Below are positions 33,745 to 43,380 of a stretch of DNA of 64,000 bases, piece after piece. The notes under the pieces were generated by a model that was given only the letters and a program-made list of their open reading frames with translations, was not told the origin of the DNA and did no database searches. Numbering within the stretch: position 1 is the stretch's first letter; each line of letters starts with the position of its first letter. Source of the stretch: Streptomyces sp. R28. GTDB taxonomy: Bacteria > Actinomycetota > Actinomycetes > Streptomycetales > Streptomycetaceae. The stretch is from positions 2,593,001 through 2,657,000 of the forward strand of contig NZ_CP163439.1 in the NCBI RefSeq assembly GCF_041052385.1, written 5' to 3'. A program made the translations under genes and the position numbers.

Positions 33745-34668
33745 ATGCGAACTGAGCCCGTGGTCCAGGTCCAGGCCCTGGTGAAGCGGTACGGCAACAA
33801 AACCGCCGTGAACGCCCTCGACCTGGTGGCCCGGGCCGGTGTCACCGCCGTCCTCGGACCCAACGGCGCGGGCAAGACCACGACCGTCGAGACCTGCGAG
33901 GGCTACCGGAAGCCGGACTCCGGCACGGTCCGCGTCCTCGGCCTCGACCCGGTGCGACAGTCCGGCGAGCTGCGGCCGCGTATCGGCGTGATGCTGCAGT
34001 CCGGCGGCGTGTACTCGGGCGCGCGGGCCGACGAGATGCTGCGGCATGTCGCGAAGCTGCACGCGCACCCCCTGGACATCGACGCCCTCATCGAGCGGCT
34101 CGGGCTCGGCAGCTGCGGCCGGACCACGTACCGACGTCTCTCGGGCGGTCAGCAGCAGCGGCTGGCGCTCGCCATGGCCGTGGTCGGCCGCCCGGAGCTG
34201 GTGTTCCTGGACGAGCCGACCGCCGGGCTCGACCCGCAGGCCCGCCGGGCCACCTGGGACCTGGTCCGGGACCTGCGCGCCGACGGCGTCTCGGTGATCC
34301 TCACGACCCACTACATGGACGAGGCCGAGCAGCTCGCCGACGACGTCGCGATCATCGACGCCGGTCGCGTCATCGCCCAGGGCTCCCCGGAGGAGCTGTG
34401 CCGGGGCGGTGCCGAGAACACCCTCCGCTTCAGCGGCCGCCCCGGCCTGGACGTGGGGTCCCTGCTGAAGGCCCTGCCCGCCGACTGCACGGCCGCGGAG
34501 CTGACGCCGGGCTCGTACCGGGTCGTCGGCAAGGTCGACCCGCAGCTGCTCGCGACGGTGACGTCGTGGTGCGCGCAGCACGGGGTGATGCCGGAGAAGA
34601 TCTCTGTGGAGCGGCACACCCTCGAAGACGTGTTCTTGGAGCTCACCGGCAAGGAGTTGCGTTCATGA
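33745..34668 (+). CDS. ABC-2 type transporter ATP-binding protein
   Basis: 307 residues. Walker A GPNGAGKTT (about 36-44), signature LSGGQQQR (about 132), Walker B LVFLDEPTAGLDPQ (about 152), and H-loop THYMDEAEQ. The C-terminal 80 residues match the DrrA-like extension of exporter ATPases. ATGA overlap with the permease gene makes them one exporter. Position next to ctaA is conserved from memory in Streptomyces, so a role near the cytochrome oxidase pathway is possible but unproven. Confidence 0.92.
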   Translation: MRTEPVVQVQALVKRYGNKTAVNALDLVARAGVTAVLGPNGAGKTTTVETCEGYRKPDSGTVRVLGLDPVRQSGELRPRIGVMLQSGGVYSGARADEMLRHVAKLHAHPLDIDALIERLGLGSCGRTTYRRLSGGQQQRLALAMAVVGRPELVFLDEPTAGLDPQARRATWDLVRDLRADGVSVILTTHYMDEAEQLADDVAIIDAGRVIAQGSPEELCRGGAENTLRFSGRPGLDVGSLLKALPADCTAAELTPGSYRVVGKVDPQLLATVTSWCAQHGVMPEKISVERHTLEDVFLELTGKELRS

Positions 34669-35441
34669 CCACCGTCGGTACGGGTGCGTACACCCCGAAA
34701 CCAGGGGCGGCCCCGCTCCCCCGCATGATCGCGGCCCAGGCGGCGCTCGAGACGAAGATGCTGCTGCGCAACGGCGAGCAGCTGCTCCTGACCGTCGTGA
34801 TCCCGACCCTCCTGCTGGCCCTGTTCAGCTCGGTGGACATCGTCGACACCGGCGCCGGCGAGGCCGTCGACTTCCTCGCTCCGGGCATCCTCGCCCTCGC
34901 CGTGATGTCGACGGCGTTCACGGGGCAGGCGATCGCGACGGGCTTCGAGCGCCGGTACGGCGTGCTCAAGCGGCTGGCCTCCTCGCCGCTGCCCCGCTGG
35001 GCCCTGATGACGGCGAAGACGGCGTCGGTGCTGGTCACGGAGGTGCTGCAGATCCTCCTGCTGACGGTGATCGCCTTCGCGCTGGGCTGGTCGCCGCACG
35101 GCAACCCGGCAGCCGTCGTCCTCCTGCTGGTCCTGGGGACGGCCGCCTTCTCGGGCCTGGGCCTGCTGATGGCCGGCACCCTCAAGGCCGAGGCCACCCT
35201 GGCCGCCGCCAACCTGGTCTTCCTGCTGCTGCTCGTCGGCGGCGGGGTCATCGTGCCGCTGGACAAGTTCCCGCCCGGCGCGCAGGACGTCCTCGGCCTG
35301 CTGCCGATCTCGGCCCTGTCGGACGGGCTGCGTGACGTGCTCCAGCGCGGGGCCGGGATGCCCTGGGGCGACCTGGGGATTCTGGCCGTGTGGGCGGTCG
35401 TCGGGCTGGCGGCGGCCGGGAAGTTCTTCCGCTGGGAGTAG
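34665..35441 (+). CDS. ABC-2 type transporter permease
   Basis: 258 residues with six hydrophobic segments and the ABC-2 signature near the end (PPGAQDVLGLLPISALSDGL). It forms a homodimeric channel with the preceding ATPase. The start overlaps the ATPase stop by 4 nt. Substrate unknown. Confidence 0.92.
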   Translation: MTTVGTGAYTPKPGAAPLPRMIAAQAALETKMLLRNGEQLLLTVVIPTLLLALFSSVDIVDTGAGEAVDFLAPGILALAVMSTAFTGQAIATGFERRYGVLKRLASSPLPRWALMTAKTASVLVTEVLQILLLTVIAFALGWSPHGNPAAVVLLLVLGTAAFSGLGLLMAGTLKAEATLAAANLVFLLLLVGGGVIVPLDKFPPGAQDVLGLLPISALSDGLRDVLQRGAGMPWGDLGILAVWAVVGLAAAGKFFRWE

Positions 35442-35482
35442 GTCCGGGGCAGAGGCCCGCGAGAGGCCTCCCCGGGACCCTC

Positions 35483-35521
35483 GTGAAAGCGTGCACAAGC
35501 GGCCGCCTACGATAGGGCGCG
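35483..35521 (+). promoter_or_regulatory. Leaderless ctaA promoter
   Basis: A -10 hexamer TACGAT (35508-35513) ends 7 nt before the GTG start at 35521, so transcription should begin at the start codon. A GTGAAA at 35483-35488 may be the -35, 19 bp upstream. No Shine-Dalgarno is present. Confidence 0.55.
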
Positions 35522-36534
35522 TGCCAAACGTGACCCGCGCCGACGCCGTAGCGGCCGTGCGCAACCCGCTCGCCTTCATCGCCGCACGCTGGACCCCGAC
35601 CCCGAGGACGGTCCAACGGGCGGCCCTCTCCGCGCTCGTGATGTCGGTGCTCATCGTGGTCACCGGCGGTGCGGTACGGCTCACCGGTTCCGGCCTCGGC
35701 TGCCCGACCTGGCCCAAGTGCACCGACGACTCCCTCACCGCCACCAGCGAGATGGGCTTCCACGGTGCCATCGAGTTCGGCAACCGCATGCTGACGTACG
35801 TGCTGTGCGCCGCCGTCGGCTGGGCGATCATCGCCGCGCGCTCCGAGAAGCCGTACCGGCGCGGTCTGACCCGGCTGGGCTGGGCGCAGTTCTGGATCGT
35901 GATGAGCAACGCGGTGCTCGGCGGCATCGTCGTCCTGGTCGGCCTCAACCCGTACACGGTCGCGGCCCACTTCGTGGCGACGTCCGCCCTCATCGCGGTG
36001 GCCACGGTGATGTGGCAGCGCACCCGGGAGGGCGACGAGGCGCCCCGTCCGCTGGTCGGCAAGGCGGTGCAGCAGCTGGTGTGGGTCCTGGTCGGGGTCT
36101 CGGTGCTGCTGATCCTGGTCGGCACGGTGGTCACCGGCGCGGGCCCGCACGCGGGCGACTCCAGCGAGGTCGCGCGGATGCCGGTCGACTGGGAGACCGT
36201 CACCAAGCTGCACGCCGTGCTGGCCTGGATCGTGGTCACGCTGACGTTCGCCCTGTGGTTCGTCCTCAAGGCGGTCGACGCCCCGAAGGGCCCGCTGAAC
36301 CGCACCCGCGACCTCTTCCTGATCCTCCTCGCGCAGGGCGTCATCGGCTACGTCCAGTACTTCACGGACCTTCCGGAGGTCCTGGTCGGCCTGCACATGT
36401 TCGGCTCGGCCGTGACGTGGATCGCCGTGCTCCGGGTGCTGATGTCACTGCGGGAGCGGCCCGAGGCGGAACTGCCCGACCTGCCCGTTCAGTCGTACGA
36501 GGCCACGAGCGCGTCGATCGCCGGTCCCAGGTAG
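35521..36534 (+). CDS. ctaA: Heme A synthase CtaA
   Basis: 337 residues from GTG 35521. Eight membrane helices with two four-helix heme-binding halves. Heme-ligand histidines lie in GFHGAIEFGNRM, TVAAHFVATSAL, TKLHAVLAWIV and VGLHMFGSAVTW. The outside loop has the cysteine pair of Bacillus-type CtaA (GLGCPTWPKC). It oxidises heme O to heme A for the aa3 cytochrome oxidase. ctaB, which makes heme O, lies 2.3 kb away. Its last 46 nt overlap the convergent nucleotidyltransferase gene. Confidence 0.95.
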   Translation: MPNVTRADAVAAVRNPLAFIAARWTPTPRTVQRAALSALVMSVLIVVTGGAVRLTGSGLGCPTWPKCTDDSLTATSEMGFHGAIEFGNRMLTYVLCAAVGWAIIAARSEKPYRRGLTRLGWAQFWIVMSNAVLGGIVVLVGLNPYTVAAHFVATSALIAVATVMWQRTREGDEAPRPLVGKAVQQLVWVLVGVSVLLILVGTVVTGAGPHAGDSSEVARMPVDWETVTKLHAVLAWIVVTLTFALWFVLKAVDAPKGPLNRTRDLFLILLAQGVIGYVQYFTDLPEVLVGLHMFGSAVTWIAVLRVLMSLRERPEAELPDLPVQSYEATSASIAGPR

Positions 36535-37226
36535 TCCCGGGTCAGCCCGGCCCTGCGCGCCGCCCACTCCTCGGTCGGCGGTGCGGGGTCGTCGTAGCGG
36601 CGCCTGCGGATGTCCTCGACCACCTCTGCGGACGCCCCGAGGTTGGGCAGCAGGTCCAGGGCCTCCCGCTTGGTGATCAGGCGGCCGTCGCGCACGGTGA
36701 CGCTCGCCCGGGCGAAGGTGACCAGCCCCAGGTCGACCCAGACGTCCCGTGTCCACAACGGGGCGTTGTCGACGGCCGGCCGCCAGAAGTCCCGCTGGTC
36801 GCGTACGACGAAGTCGCCGAGCTCCCGGTCCGAGACCGGCGGCAGCAGGGCGGCGGGCGCCCGCCCGTGCAGCACCCGACCGAAGGCGTGCAGCTCGCGC
36901 CGGGTCACCGGGGTCACCGTCCGTGTGAACAGCTCCTCGTGCGCCCAGGTGAGATGGCGCCTGCCGGGGTCGTCCGCCGTGTCGGGCGTCAGGTACGTGC
37001 AGTGCAGCTGCGTGGCGAGCGGCTCGGCCCGCAGCCGGGCGTGGAGCTTCGCCAGCCGCCAGATCGTGCGGGGCGTGAGCGGGCCGTCCAGTACGGCGAT
37101 CAGGTCCAGGTCGCTGCGGCCCTCCTGGTAGTCGCCGCCGGCGAGCGAGCCGTGCGCCCAGACGGCGAGGGGAGCGAGCGGCTCCAGCTCCGTGAGAAAG
37201 CGGTCGAGTAAGGCATCCGTCAACAT
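36489..37226 (-). CDS. Nucleotidyltransferase-fold protein
   Basis: 245 residues. The N-terminal nucleotidyltransferase motif GSLAGGDYQEGRSDLDLIAV (about 26-45) supplies the G-S and D-x-D metal residues; a helical domain follows. The size resembles aminoglycoside adenylyltransferases, but key substrate residues cannot be judged by eye, and many such proteins have unknown targets. It follows the amidohydrolase gene by 18 nt on the same strand and overlaps the 3' end of ctaA tail to tail. Confidence 0.8.
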   Translation of the reverse strand: MLTDALLDRFLTELEPLAPLAVWAHGSLAGGDYQEGRSDLDLIAVLDGPLTPRTIWRLAKLHARLRAEPLATQLHCTYLTPDTADDPGRRHLTWAHEELFTRTVTPVTRRELHAFGRVLHGRAPAALLPPVSDRELGDFVVRDQRDFWRPAVDNAPLWTRDVWVDLGLVTFARASVTVRDGRLITKREALDLLPNLGASAEVVEDIRRRRYDDPAPPTEEWAARRAGLTRDYLGPAIDALVASYD

Positions 37227-37244
37227 CCGCCCAGTCTGTACGGC

Positions 37245-38351
37245 TCACTCCAGCCCGTACACCCGGCGCGCGTTCCCCGCCGCCACCATCCCCGCCACCC
37301 GTTGCGCGTCCGCCAGCGACCACGCCCCCTCGGCCACCCAGCCGCCGAGCACCCGGCCGAGGGCCTCGCGGAAGAGATGGGCGCCCACCACATGCAGTTC
37401 GGGCAGGCCCTGTGCCCCGCTGGAGAAGAGGATCTTGCCGAAGGGGGCCAGTTCCAGGATCTCGGCGAGGATCGTGGCCGCGCGGGCACCCGTTCGGATG
37501 AGGGCGGCGCCCGAGTCGGCGTAGACGTGCGGGAAGACGCCGGCCAGGTGGGCGGCGTGGCGGTGGTACGGGTAGCCGTGCAGCAGGATCAGGTCGGTGC
37601 CGAGGCCGGCCGTCGCACGGACGAAGTCCGTCAGCAGGACCGGGTCCGTGCGGTCGATGCGCAGGCCCGGCTCCCCGAGCCCCGCGTGCAGCTGGAGCGG
37701 CAGTCCGGACGCCACCGCGATCCACAGCAGGTGCCGTAGCAGCACCGGGTCGCTCAGCTCGCCGCCGACGGTGCGTGCCGCCAGCCAGCGCCCCGCCGCG
37801 CCCCGCACCTCCCCCGGTCCCGGCGGCTCCGGCGCGAGGGCGAGACCGTGCCGGACGCCCGCCACGGACGTGAAGGCCACCGCGTTCACCGCCGCGCCGT
37901 GCACCGACTCGGCGAGGTTGGCGAGGAAGGACTCCACGGTGCCCGAGGTGTCCGCGACCTGTTCGGCGAGGAGTTCGAGACGCACGATCTCGTGGACGTC
38001 GGCGGACGCGGCCGACGCCATCTCCGGGGGGCCGGTGAGGTCGCCGGGCAGGCCGGTGTCGATCAGATATGTCGTGATGCCGCTGCCGCGCAGCAGACGC
38101 CGGCCCGCCTCCAGTACGCCGAGTTCACGACGCCTGCCCAGATAGCGGGCGGGCGGGCAGTGCGGTTCCAGGCCGAGCAGCGGAGGGCACCAGCGGCGTA
38201 CGGCGAAACCGGTCTGTGTGTCGAAGAGCGTGGTGCCGGGAGCGGGTGGGCCCTCGGTGCGGGCCAGCTGGGCCTCGAAGGTGCCGAGGCCCAGTTCCGT
38301 GCGCAGTACGCCGTGGCAGTACTGGTCCACGAGGGACGGCGTGTCGATCAT
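37245..38351 (-). CDS. Amidohydrolase-2 family protein
   Basis: 368 residues from ATG 38351 (GGGAG 6 nt upstream); a GTG 12 codons earlier is less supported. A TIM-barrel metal hydrolase of the amidohydrolase-2 group: LVDQYCHGVL near the N-terminus in place of H-x-H, LQLHAGLGEP (about 240), LILLHGYPYHRHAAHL (about 272), FPHVYADSGA and LFSSGAQGLPELH near 325. The group resembles the N-terminal half of FluG-like proteins. The reaction is unknown. Probably co-transcribed with the nucleotidyltransferase gene. Confidence 0.8.
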   Translation of the reverse strand: MIDTPSLVDQYCHGVLRTELGLGTFEAQLARTEGPPAPGTTLFDTQTGFAVRRWCPPLLGLEPHCPPARYLGRRRELGVLEAGRRLLRGSGITTYLIDTGLPGDLTGPPEMASAASADVHEIVRLELLAEQVADTSGTVESFLANLAESVHGAAVNAVAFTSVAGVRHGLALAPEPPGPGEVRGAAGRWLAARTVGGELSDPVLLRHLLWIAVASGLPLQLHAGLGEPGLRIDRTDPVLLTDFVRATAGLGTDLILLHGYPYHRHAAHLAGVFPHVYADSGAALIRTGARAATILAEILELAPFGKILFSSGAQGLPELHVVGAHLFREALGRVLGGWVAEGAWSLADAQRVAGMVAAGNARRVYGLE

Positions 38352-38455
38352 CCGGGCTCCCCGTTGGCTGGACCGTGTGTTCCTCACACGTCCTAACGGG
38401 TGAACCCGGCATCAGGTGTTGGTGTCACACGCCCCATGCGAAACGTCGACCGGTA

Positions 38456-38758
38456 TCAGCCGTTGCTCGGTCCACCGACCTGGATGCCCGCCATGCGGCT
38501 CCACTCGTACGGGCCGGTCCTCACCTTGGCCGCGAATTCGCCGTCGAAGGACTCGTGGGCCGTGACGCCGGCCTTCTCGACCGCCTTCTCGGCGATCTCG
38601 TACGACGGTGCCACCAGGTCGCCCCAGCCGCCGTCCTCACCCACGAGGACGATGCGGGCGCCGCGCTGTCCGATGTACGCGACCTGGGCCTCGGCACCGC
38701 CGTGGGACTTCGCGAAGGTGTTGATCTGCTTGGCCAGCTTGGCCACCTTGTCTGCCAT
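38456..38758 (-). CDS. Conserved small hypothetical protein, 100 residues
   Basis: No named family recognised. The sequence shows an N-terminal helix (VAKLAKQINTFAKSHGG), a beta-rich centre (AQVAYIGQRGARIVLVGEDG) and a helix AEKAVEKAG. It has no signal or membrane segment. Small proteins of this kind recur beside ctaB in Streptomyces from memory. It is 69 nt upstream of nothing co-directional, so it is its own unit or is read through into ctaB. Confidence 0.75.
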   Translation of the reverse strand: MADKVAKLAKQINTFAKSHGGAEAQVAYIGQRGARIVLVGEDGGWGDLVAPSYEIAEKAVEKAGVTAHESFDGEFAAKVRTGPYEWSRMAGIQVGGPSNG

Positions 38759-38827
38759 GGCCAGGATGCTACCGACGAGTAGATCGATTGGCGACGGGCG
38801 GGGTGAGTGACCCGTGCCTCAGAGCGC

Positions 38828-39796
38828 CTATCGCAGGAAGGGGTCGACCGCCACCGCCACGAACAGCAGCGAGACGTAGGTGATCGACCAGTGGAACAGG
38901 CGCATCTCCTTCAGCTTCCCGCCCGTCACCTCCGCCTTCGCGCGGTTCTGCAGCGCGTGCGCCTCCCACAGCCACCAGCCGCCCGCGGCCAGCGCGACCA
39001 CGGTGTAGAACCAGCCCGTGTAGCCGAGCGGCGTCAGCAGGAGCGACACCGCCACCATCACCCAGCTGTAGATGACGATCTGCTTGGCGACGACCTTGTT
39101 GGAGGCGATGACCGGGAGCATGGGCACGCCCACGCGCGCGTAGTCGTCCTTCACCTTCATGGACAGCGGCCAGTAGTGCGGCGGCGTCCAGAAGAAGATC
39201 ACCAGGAAGAGGATCAGCGGCGCCCAGGTGAGGGAGTTCGTGACGGCCGTCCAGCCGATCAGCACCGGCATGCAGCCCGCGATGCCGCCCCACACGATGT
39301 TCTGCGACGTTCGGCGCTTGAGGATCATCGTGTAGACGACGACGTAGAAGAGGAGTGCGCCGAGGGAGAGCCAGGCGCTCAGCCAGTTGACGGTGAGGCC
39401 GAACAGCAGCGTCGAGACGACCGCCAGCGTGATGCCGAAGGCCAGGCACTCGCGCGGGCTGACCATCCCGGTGACCAGCGGGCGCTGCGAGGTGCGGTCC
39501 ATGAGCGCGTCGATGTCACGGTCGATGTACATGTTCAGCGCGTTGGCGCCGCCGGCCGAGAGGTAGCCACCGATGCAGGTGAGGAGCACCAGGCCGAGGT
39601 CTGGCACGCCCTGCTCGGCGAGGAACATCACCGGCACGGTGGTGATCAGCAGCAGCTCGATGATCCGCGGCTTGGTCAGCGCCACGAACGCCTTGACCCG
39701 GGCCCCGATCGGCCGCCGGCTCGGGCTCTGGCTCGTCCCGATAATCCCCGGTGGACGGGATTCAACGGCCGTCACGCACACCCCTGACAGAGACAT
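38828..39796 (-). CDS. ctaB: Protoheme IX farnesyltransferase (heme O synthase) CtaB
   Basis: 322 residues from ATG 39796; GTG 39775 with AGGGG 5 nt upstream is an equally good start. UbiA-type prenyltransferase with about nine helices. The first aspartate-rich site is [19 protein letters not shown] (about 85-105), and the second loop [15 protein letters not shown] (about 205). It adds a farnesyl group to heme B, giving heme O for CtaA. It lies divergent to the transketolase gene. Confidence 0.95.
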   Translation of the reverse strand: MSLSGVCVTAVESRPPGIIGTSQSPSRRPIGARVKAFVALTKPRIIELLLITTVPVMFLAEQGVPDLGLVLLTCIGGYLSAGGANALNMYIDRDIDALMDRTSQRPLVTGMVSPRECLAFGITLAVVSTLLFGLTVNWLSAWLSLGALLFYVVVYTMILKRRTSQNIVWGGIAGCMPVLIGWTAVTNSLTWAPLILFLVIFFWTPPHYWPLSMKVKDDYARVGVPMLPVIASNKVVAKQIVIYSWVMVAVSLLLTPLGYTGWFYTVVALAAGGWWLWEAHALQNRAKAEVTGGKLKEMRLFHWSITYVSLLFVAVAVDPFLR

Positions 39797-40135
39797 CCCA
39801 GCGAGCCTGCCCGTGTGAAGTCCCGGTAAAGGCTCGCGCGTACCACGCCACTGTAGACGTTGCCCAGACCCGGACATCCGCGGGGGTCGGGTCGTGTTGA
39901 GCGGCACGTCGGAAGAGCCTGCCAGCACTCTGTTGAGCACTCGGACGAGCGGCTGCGTATTCAGTTGCCGAATGCGATCCAGCCCAGTGGGGAGGCGGAT
40001 CCCCGCGAGTCCCGGCAGTCTGGAATGACTCGAAAAGACGCACGTACTTGCGGGGGTAGGCTCGACCACGGCCGGGGCGCCCCCGTGCACCGGCATTCGA
40101 CATGCGTGACATGTGGAGAGGAGCCCTGACCCAGG
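39797..40135. promoter_or_regulatory. Divergent ctaB-tkt promoter region
   Basis: 339 bp without coding character. A TAGGCT at 40057-40062 could be the -10 of the transketolase operon, about 75 nt before its start, and GGAGAGGAG at 40114-40122 its ribosome site. For ctaB no clear hexamers were picked. No palindrome longer than 6 bp per arm was noticed. Confidence 0.4.
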
Positions 40136-42223
40136 GTGAGCACCAAGCCGACCACCACAGACCTCGAGTGGACCGAGTTGGACCAGCGGGCCGTCGACAC
40201 CGCCCGCGTCCTGGCCGCCGATGCCGTACAGAAGGTCGGCAACGGCCATCCGGGTACGGCGATGAGCCTGGCGCCTGCCGCCTACACCCTCTTCCAGAAG
40301 GTGATGCGGCACGACCCGGCCGACCCGGAGTGGGTCGCGCGCGACCGCTTCGTGCTGTCCGCGGGCCACTCGTCCCTCACCCTCTACACCCAGCTGTACC
40401 TGGCCGGCTTCGGCCTGGAGCTGGACGACCTGAAGGCGTTCAGGACGTGGGGTTCGAAGACCCCCGGTCACCCGGAGTACGGCCACACCAAGGGCGTCGA
40501 GACGACGACCGGCCCGCTCGGCCAGGGTGTCGCCAACGCCGTCGGCATGGCCATGGCCGCCCGCTACGAGCGCGGTCTGTTCGACCCGGAGGCCACCGAG
40601 GGCGCCTCGCCCTTCGACCACTTCGTCTACGTCATCGCCGGTGACGGCTGCCTCCAGGAGGGCATCTCCGCGGAGGCGTCCTCGCTGGCCGGTCACCAGA
40701 AGCTCGGCAACCTGGTCCTGCTGTGGGACGACAACCACATCTCGATCGAGGGCGACACCGAGACGGCCGTCTCCGAGGACACCGTCAAGCGGTACGAGGC
40801 GTACGGCTGGCACGTGCAGCGCGTCGCCCCGAAGCCGGACGGCGACCTCGACCCGCACGCCCTCTACAACGCGATCGAGGAAGCGAAGAAGGTGACGGAC
40901 AAGCCGTGCTTCATCGCGATGCGCTCGATCATCGCCTGGCCCGCCCCGAACGCGCAGAACACCGAGGCCGCCCACGGCTCGGCGCTCGGCGACGACGAGG
41001 TCGCGGCCACCAAGCGCGTCCTCGGCTTCGACCCGGAGCAGAGCTTCGAGGTCTCCGAGGCGGTCATCGCCCACACCCGCCAGGCCCTCGACCGCGGTCG
41101 CCAGGCGAAGGCGGAGTGGGAGAAGCAGCTCCAGGAGTGGCGCAACAGCAACCCGGAGCGCGCCGCCGAGTTCGACCGCATCAGCAAGGGCGAGCTGCCC
41201 ACGGGCTGGGAGGAGAAGCTCCCGGTCTTCGAGCCCGGCAAGGGCGTCGCCACCCGTGCCGCGTCCGGCAAGGTGCTCCAGGCCCTCGGTGCCGTCGTCC
41301 CCGAGCTGTGGGGCGGCTCGGCCGACCTGGCCGGCTCCAACAACACGACGATCGACAAGGACAGTTCGTTCCTGCCGGCGGACAACCCGCTGCCCGAGGC
41401 GAACCCCTACGGCCGCACGATCCACTTCGGCATCCGCGAGCACTCCATGGCCGCGGAGATGAACGGCATCGCGCTGCACGGCAACACCCGTATCTACGGC
41501 GGCACCTTCCTCGTCTTCTCCGACTACATGCGCAACGCCGTGCGCCTGTCGGCGCTGATGCACCTGCCGGTGACGTACGTGTGGACCCACGACTCCATCG
41601 GTCTCGGTGAGGACGGCCCGACCCACCAGCCCATCGAGCACCTCGCCTCGCTGCGCGCCATCCCGGGTCTCAATGTCGTCCGCCCGGCGGACGCCAACGA
41701 GACCGCGATCGCCTGGCGCGAGATCCTCAGGCGCTACACGAAGGTCTTCGGCAAGGGCGCCCCGCACGGTCTGGCGCTGACCCGTCAGGGCGTGCCGACC
41801 TACGAGCCCAACGAGGACGCGGCCAAGGGCGGTTACGTCCTGTTCGAGGCCTCCACCGGGACGCCCGAGGTGGTCCTCATCGCCACCGGTTCCGAGGTGC
41901 ACGTCGCCGTCGAGGCGCGCGAGCAGCTGGAGGCCGACGGCGTGCCGACGCGGGTCGTGTCCATGCCGTCCGTGGAGTGGTTCGAGGAGCAGGACCAGGG
42001 GTACCGGGACAGCGTTCTGCCGCCGGCCGTCAAGGCGCGGGTCGCCGTGGAGGCCGGTATCGGGCTGACCTGGCACAAGTACGTCGGGGACGCGGGTCGC
42101 ATCGTTTCCCTGGAGCACTTCGGTGCTTCGGCGGACGGCAAGGTCCTTTTCCGGGAGTACGGCTTCACTGCCGAGAACGTGGCGGCTGTCGCGCGGGAAT
42201 CCCTCGCCGCGGCCCAGCGCTGA
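40136..42223 (+). CDS. tkt: Transketolase
   Basis: 695 residues from GTG 40136. TPP-binding motif [18 protein letters not shown] (about 165-182), N-terminal [13 protein letters not shown], and pyrimidine-domain [19 protein letters not shown] (about 485-503). It moves two-carbon units in the non-oxidative pentose phosphate pathway. It is followed 34 nt later by transaldolase. Length and motifs are standard. Confidence 0.97.
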   Translation: MSTKPTTTDLEWTELDQRAVDTARVLAADAVQKVGNGHPGTAMSLAPAAYTLFQKVMRHDPADPEWVARDRFVLSAGHSSLTLYTQLYLAGFGLELDDLKAFRTWGSKTPGHPEYGHTKGVETTTGPLGQGVANAVGMAMAARYERGLFDPEATEGASPFDHFVYVIAGDGCLQEGISAEASSLAGHQKLGNLVLLWDDNHISIEGDTETAVSEDTVKRYEAYGWHVQRVAPKPDGDLDPHALYNAIEEAKKVTDKPCFIAMRSIIAWPAPNAQNTEAAHGSALGDDEVAATKRVLGFDPEQSFEVSEAVIAHTRQALDRGRQAKAEWEKQLQEWRNSNPERAAEFDRISKGELPTGWEEKLPVFEPGKGVATRAASGKVLQALGAVVPELWGGSADLAGSNNTTIDKDSSFLPADNPLPEANPYGRTIHFGIREHSMAAEMNGIALHGNTRIYGGTFLVFSDYMRNAVRLSALMHLPVTYVWTHDSIGLGEDGPTHQPIEHLASLRAIPGLNVVRPADANETAIAWREILRRYTKVFGKGAPHGLALTRQGVPTYEPNEDAAKGGYVLFEASTGTPEVVLIATGSEVHVAVEAREQLEADGVPTRVVSMPSVEWFEEQDQGYRDSVLPPAVKARVAVEAGIGLTWHKYVGDAGRIVSLEHFGASADGKVLFREYGFTAENVAAVARESLAAAQR

Positions 42224-42257
42224 CGCTCATATACGAGACGTAGGAGTTTGATTTTCC

Positions 42258-43376
42258 ATGACAGACGCACTCAAGCGCCTCTCCGAGGAAGGCGTCGCGA
42301 TCTGGCTGGACGACCTGTCGCGCCAGCGCATCACGTCCGGCAACCTGGCCGAGCTGATCGACCAGCAGCACGTCGTGGGTGTCACGACCAACCCGTCGAT
42401 CTTCCAGAAGGCGATCAGCGGCGGTGACGGCTACGAGCAGCAGGTCGCCGACCTCGCCGCCCGCAAGGTCACCGTCGAAGAGGCGATCCGCATGATCACC
42501 ACGGCGGACGTCCGCGACGCCGCCGACATCCTGCGCCCGGTCTTCGACGCCACCGGCGGCCAGGACGGCCGGGTCTCCATCGAGGTCGACCCGCGGCTCG
42601 CGCACAACACGCGTGCGACCGTCGCCGAGGCCAAGCAGCTGGCCTGGCTGGTCGACCGTCCGAACACCCTGATCAAGATCCCGGCCACCAAGGCGGGTCT
42701 CCCGGCGATCACCGAGGTCGTCGGCCTCGGCATCAGCGTCAACGTCACGCTGATCTTCTCGCTGGAGCGCTACCGCGAGGTCATGAACGCCTACCTGGCC
42801 GGTCTGGAGAAGGCGAAGGAGCGCGGGCTCGACCTGTCGCTCATCCGCTCCGTGGCGTCCTTCTTCGTGTCCCGCGTGGACACCGAGATCGACAAGCGTA
42901 TCGACGCGCTCGGCACCGACGAGGCCAAGGCCGCGCGCGGCAAGGCGGGCGTGGCCAACGCTCGCCTCGCCTACGAGGCGTACGAGGAGGTCTTCTCCTC
43001 GGACCGCTGGAGCGCGCTGGAGAACGCGGGCGCCAACAAGCAGCGTCCGCTGTGGGCGTCGACCGGCGTGAAGGACCCGGCCTACAAGCCGACCCTGTAC
43101 GTCGACGACCTGGTGGCGCCGAACACGGTCAACACCATGCCCGAGGCCACCCTCCACGCCACGGAGGAGAAGGGCGAGATCACCGGCAACACCATCGCCG
43201 GCACCTACGCCCAGGCCCGCGCCGACCTGGACGCCGTCGAGAAGCTCGGCATCTCGTACGACGACGTGGTGCAGCTGCTGGAGGACGAAGGCGTCGAGAA
43301 GTTCGCGACGTCCTGGAACGACCTGCTCAAGTCGACCGAGGCGGAGCTGGAGCGCCTCGCCCCCTCGGAGGGCTGA
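42258..43376 (+). CDS. tal: Transaldolase
   Basis: 372 residues. Schiff-base lysine K140 in [11 protein letters not shown]; other class motifs are GVTTNPSIF (about 41-49) and [11 protein letters not shown]. This is the longer actinobacterial/cyanobacterial type. AGGAG lies 12 nt before the ATG. It moves three-carbon dihydroxyacetone units in the pentose pathway. Confidence 0.97.
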   Translation: MTDALKRLSEEGVAIWLDDLSRQRITSGNLAELIDQQHVVGVTTNPSIFQKAISGGDGYEQQVADLAARKVTVEEAIRMITTADVRDAADILRPVFDATGGQDGRVSIEVDPRLAHNTRATVAEAKQLAWLVDRPNTLIKIPATKAGLPAITEVVGLGISVNVTLIFSLERYREVMNAYLAGLEKAKERGLDLSLIRSVASFFVSRVDTEIDKRIDALGTDEAKAARGKAGVANARLAYEAYEEVFSSDRWSALENAGANKQRPLWASTGVKDPAYKPTLYVDDLVAPNTVNTMPEATLHATEEKGEITGNTIAGTYAQARADLDAVEKLGISYDDVVQLLEDEGVEKFATSWNDLLKSTEAELERLAPSEG

Positions 43377-43380
43377 TCCC

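Noticed and set aside
36489-36534. Frameshift or annotation error at the ctaA and nucleotidyltransferase overlap
   Set aside because: Both frames remain protein-like to their stops; a 46-nt convergent overlap is plausible and needs no error.
38828-42118. Very long minus-strand reading frame (over 1000 codons) reaching across the transketolase gene
   Set aside because: Only the last 322 codons have CtaB homology; the rest is the antisense of tkt, a high-GC frame artefact.
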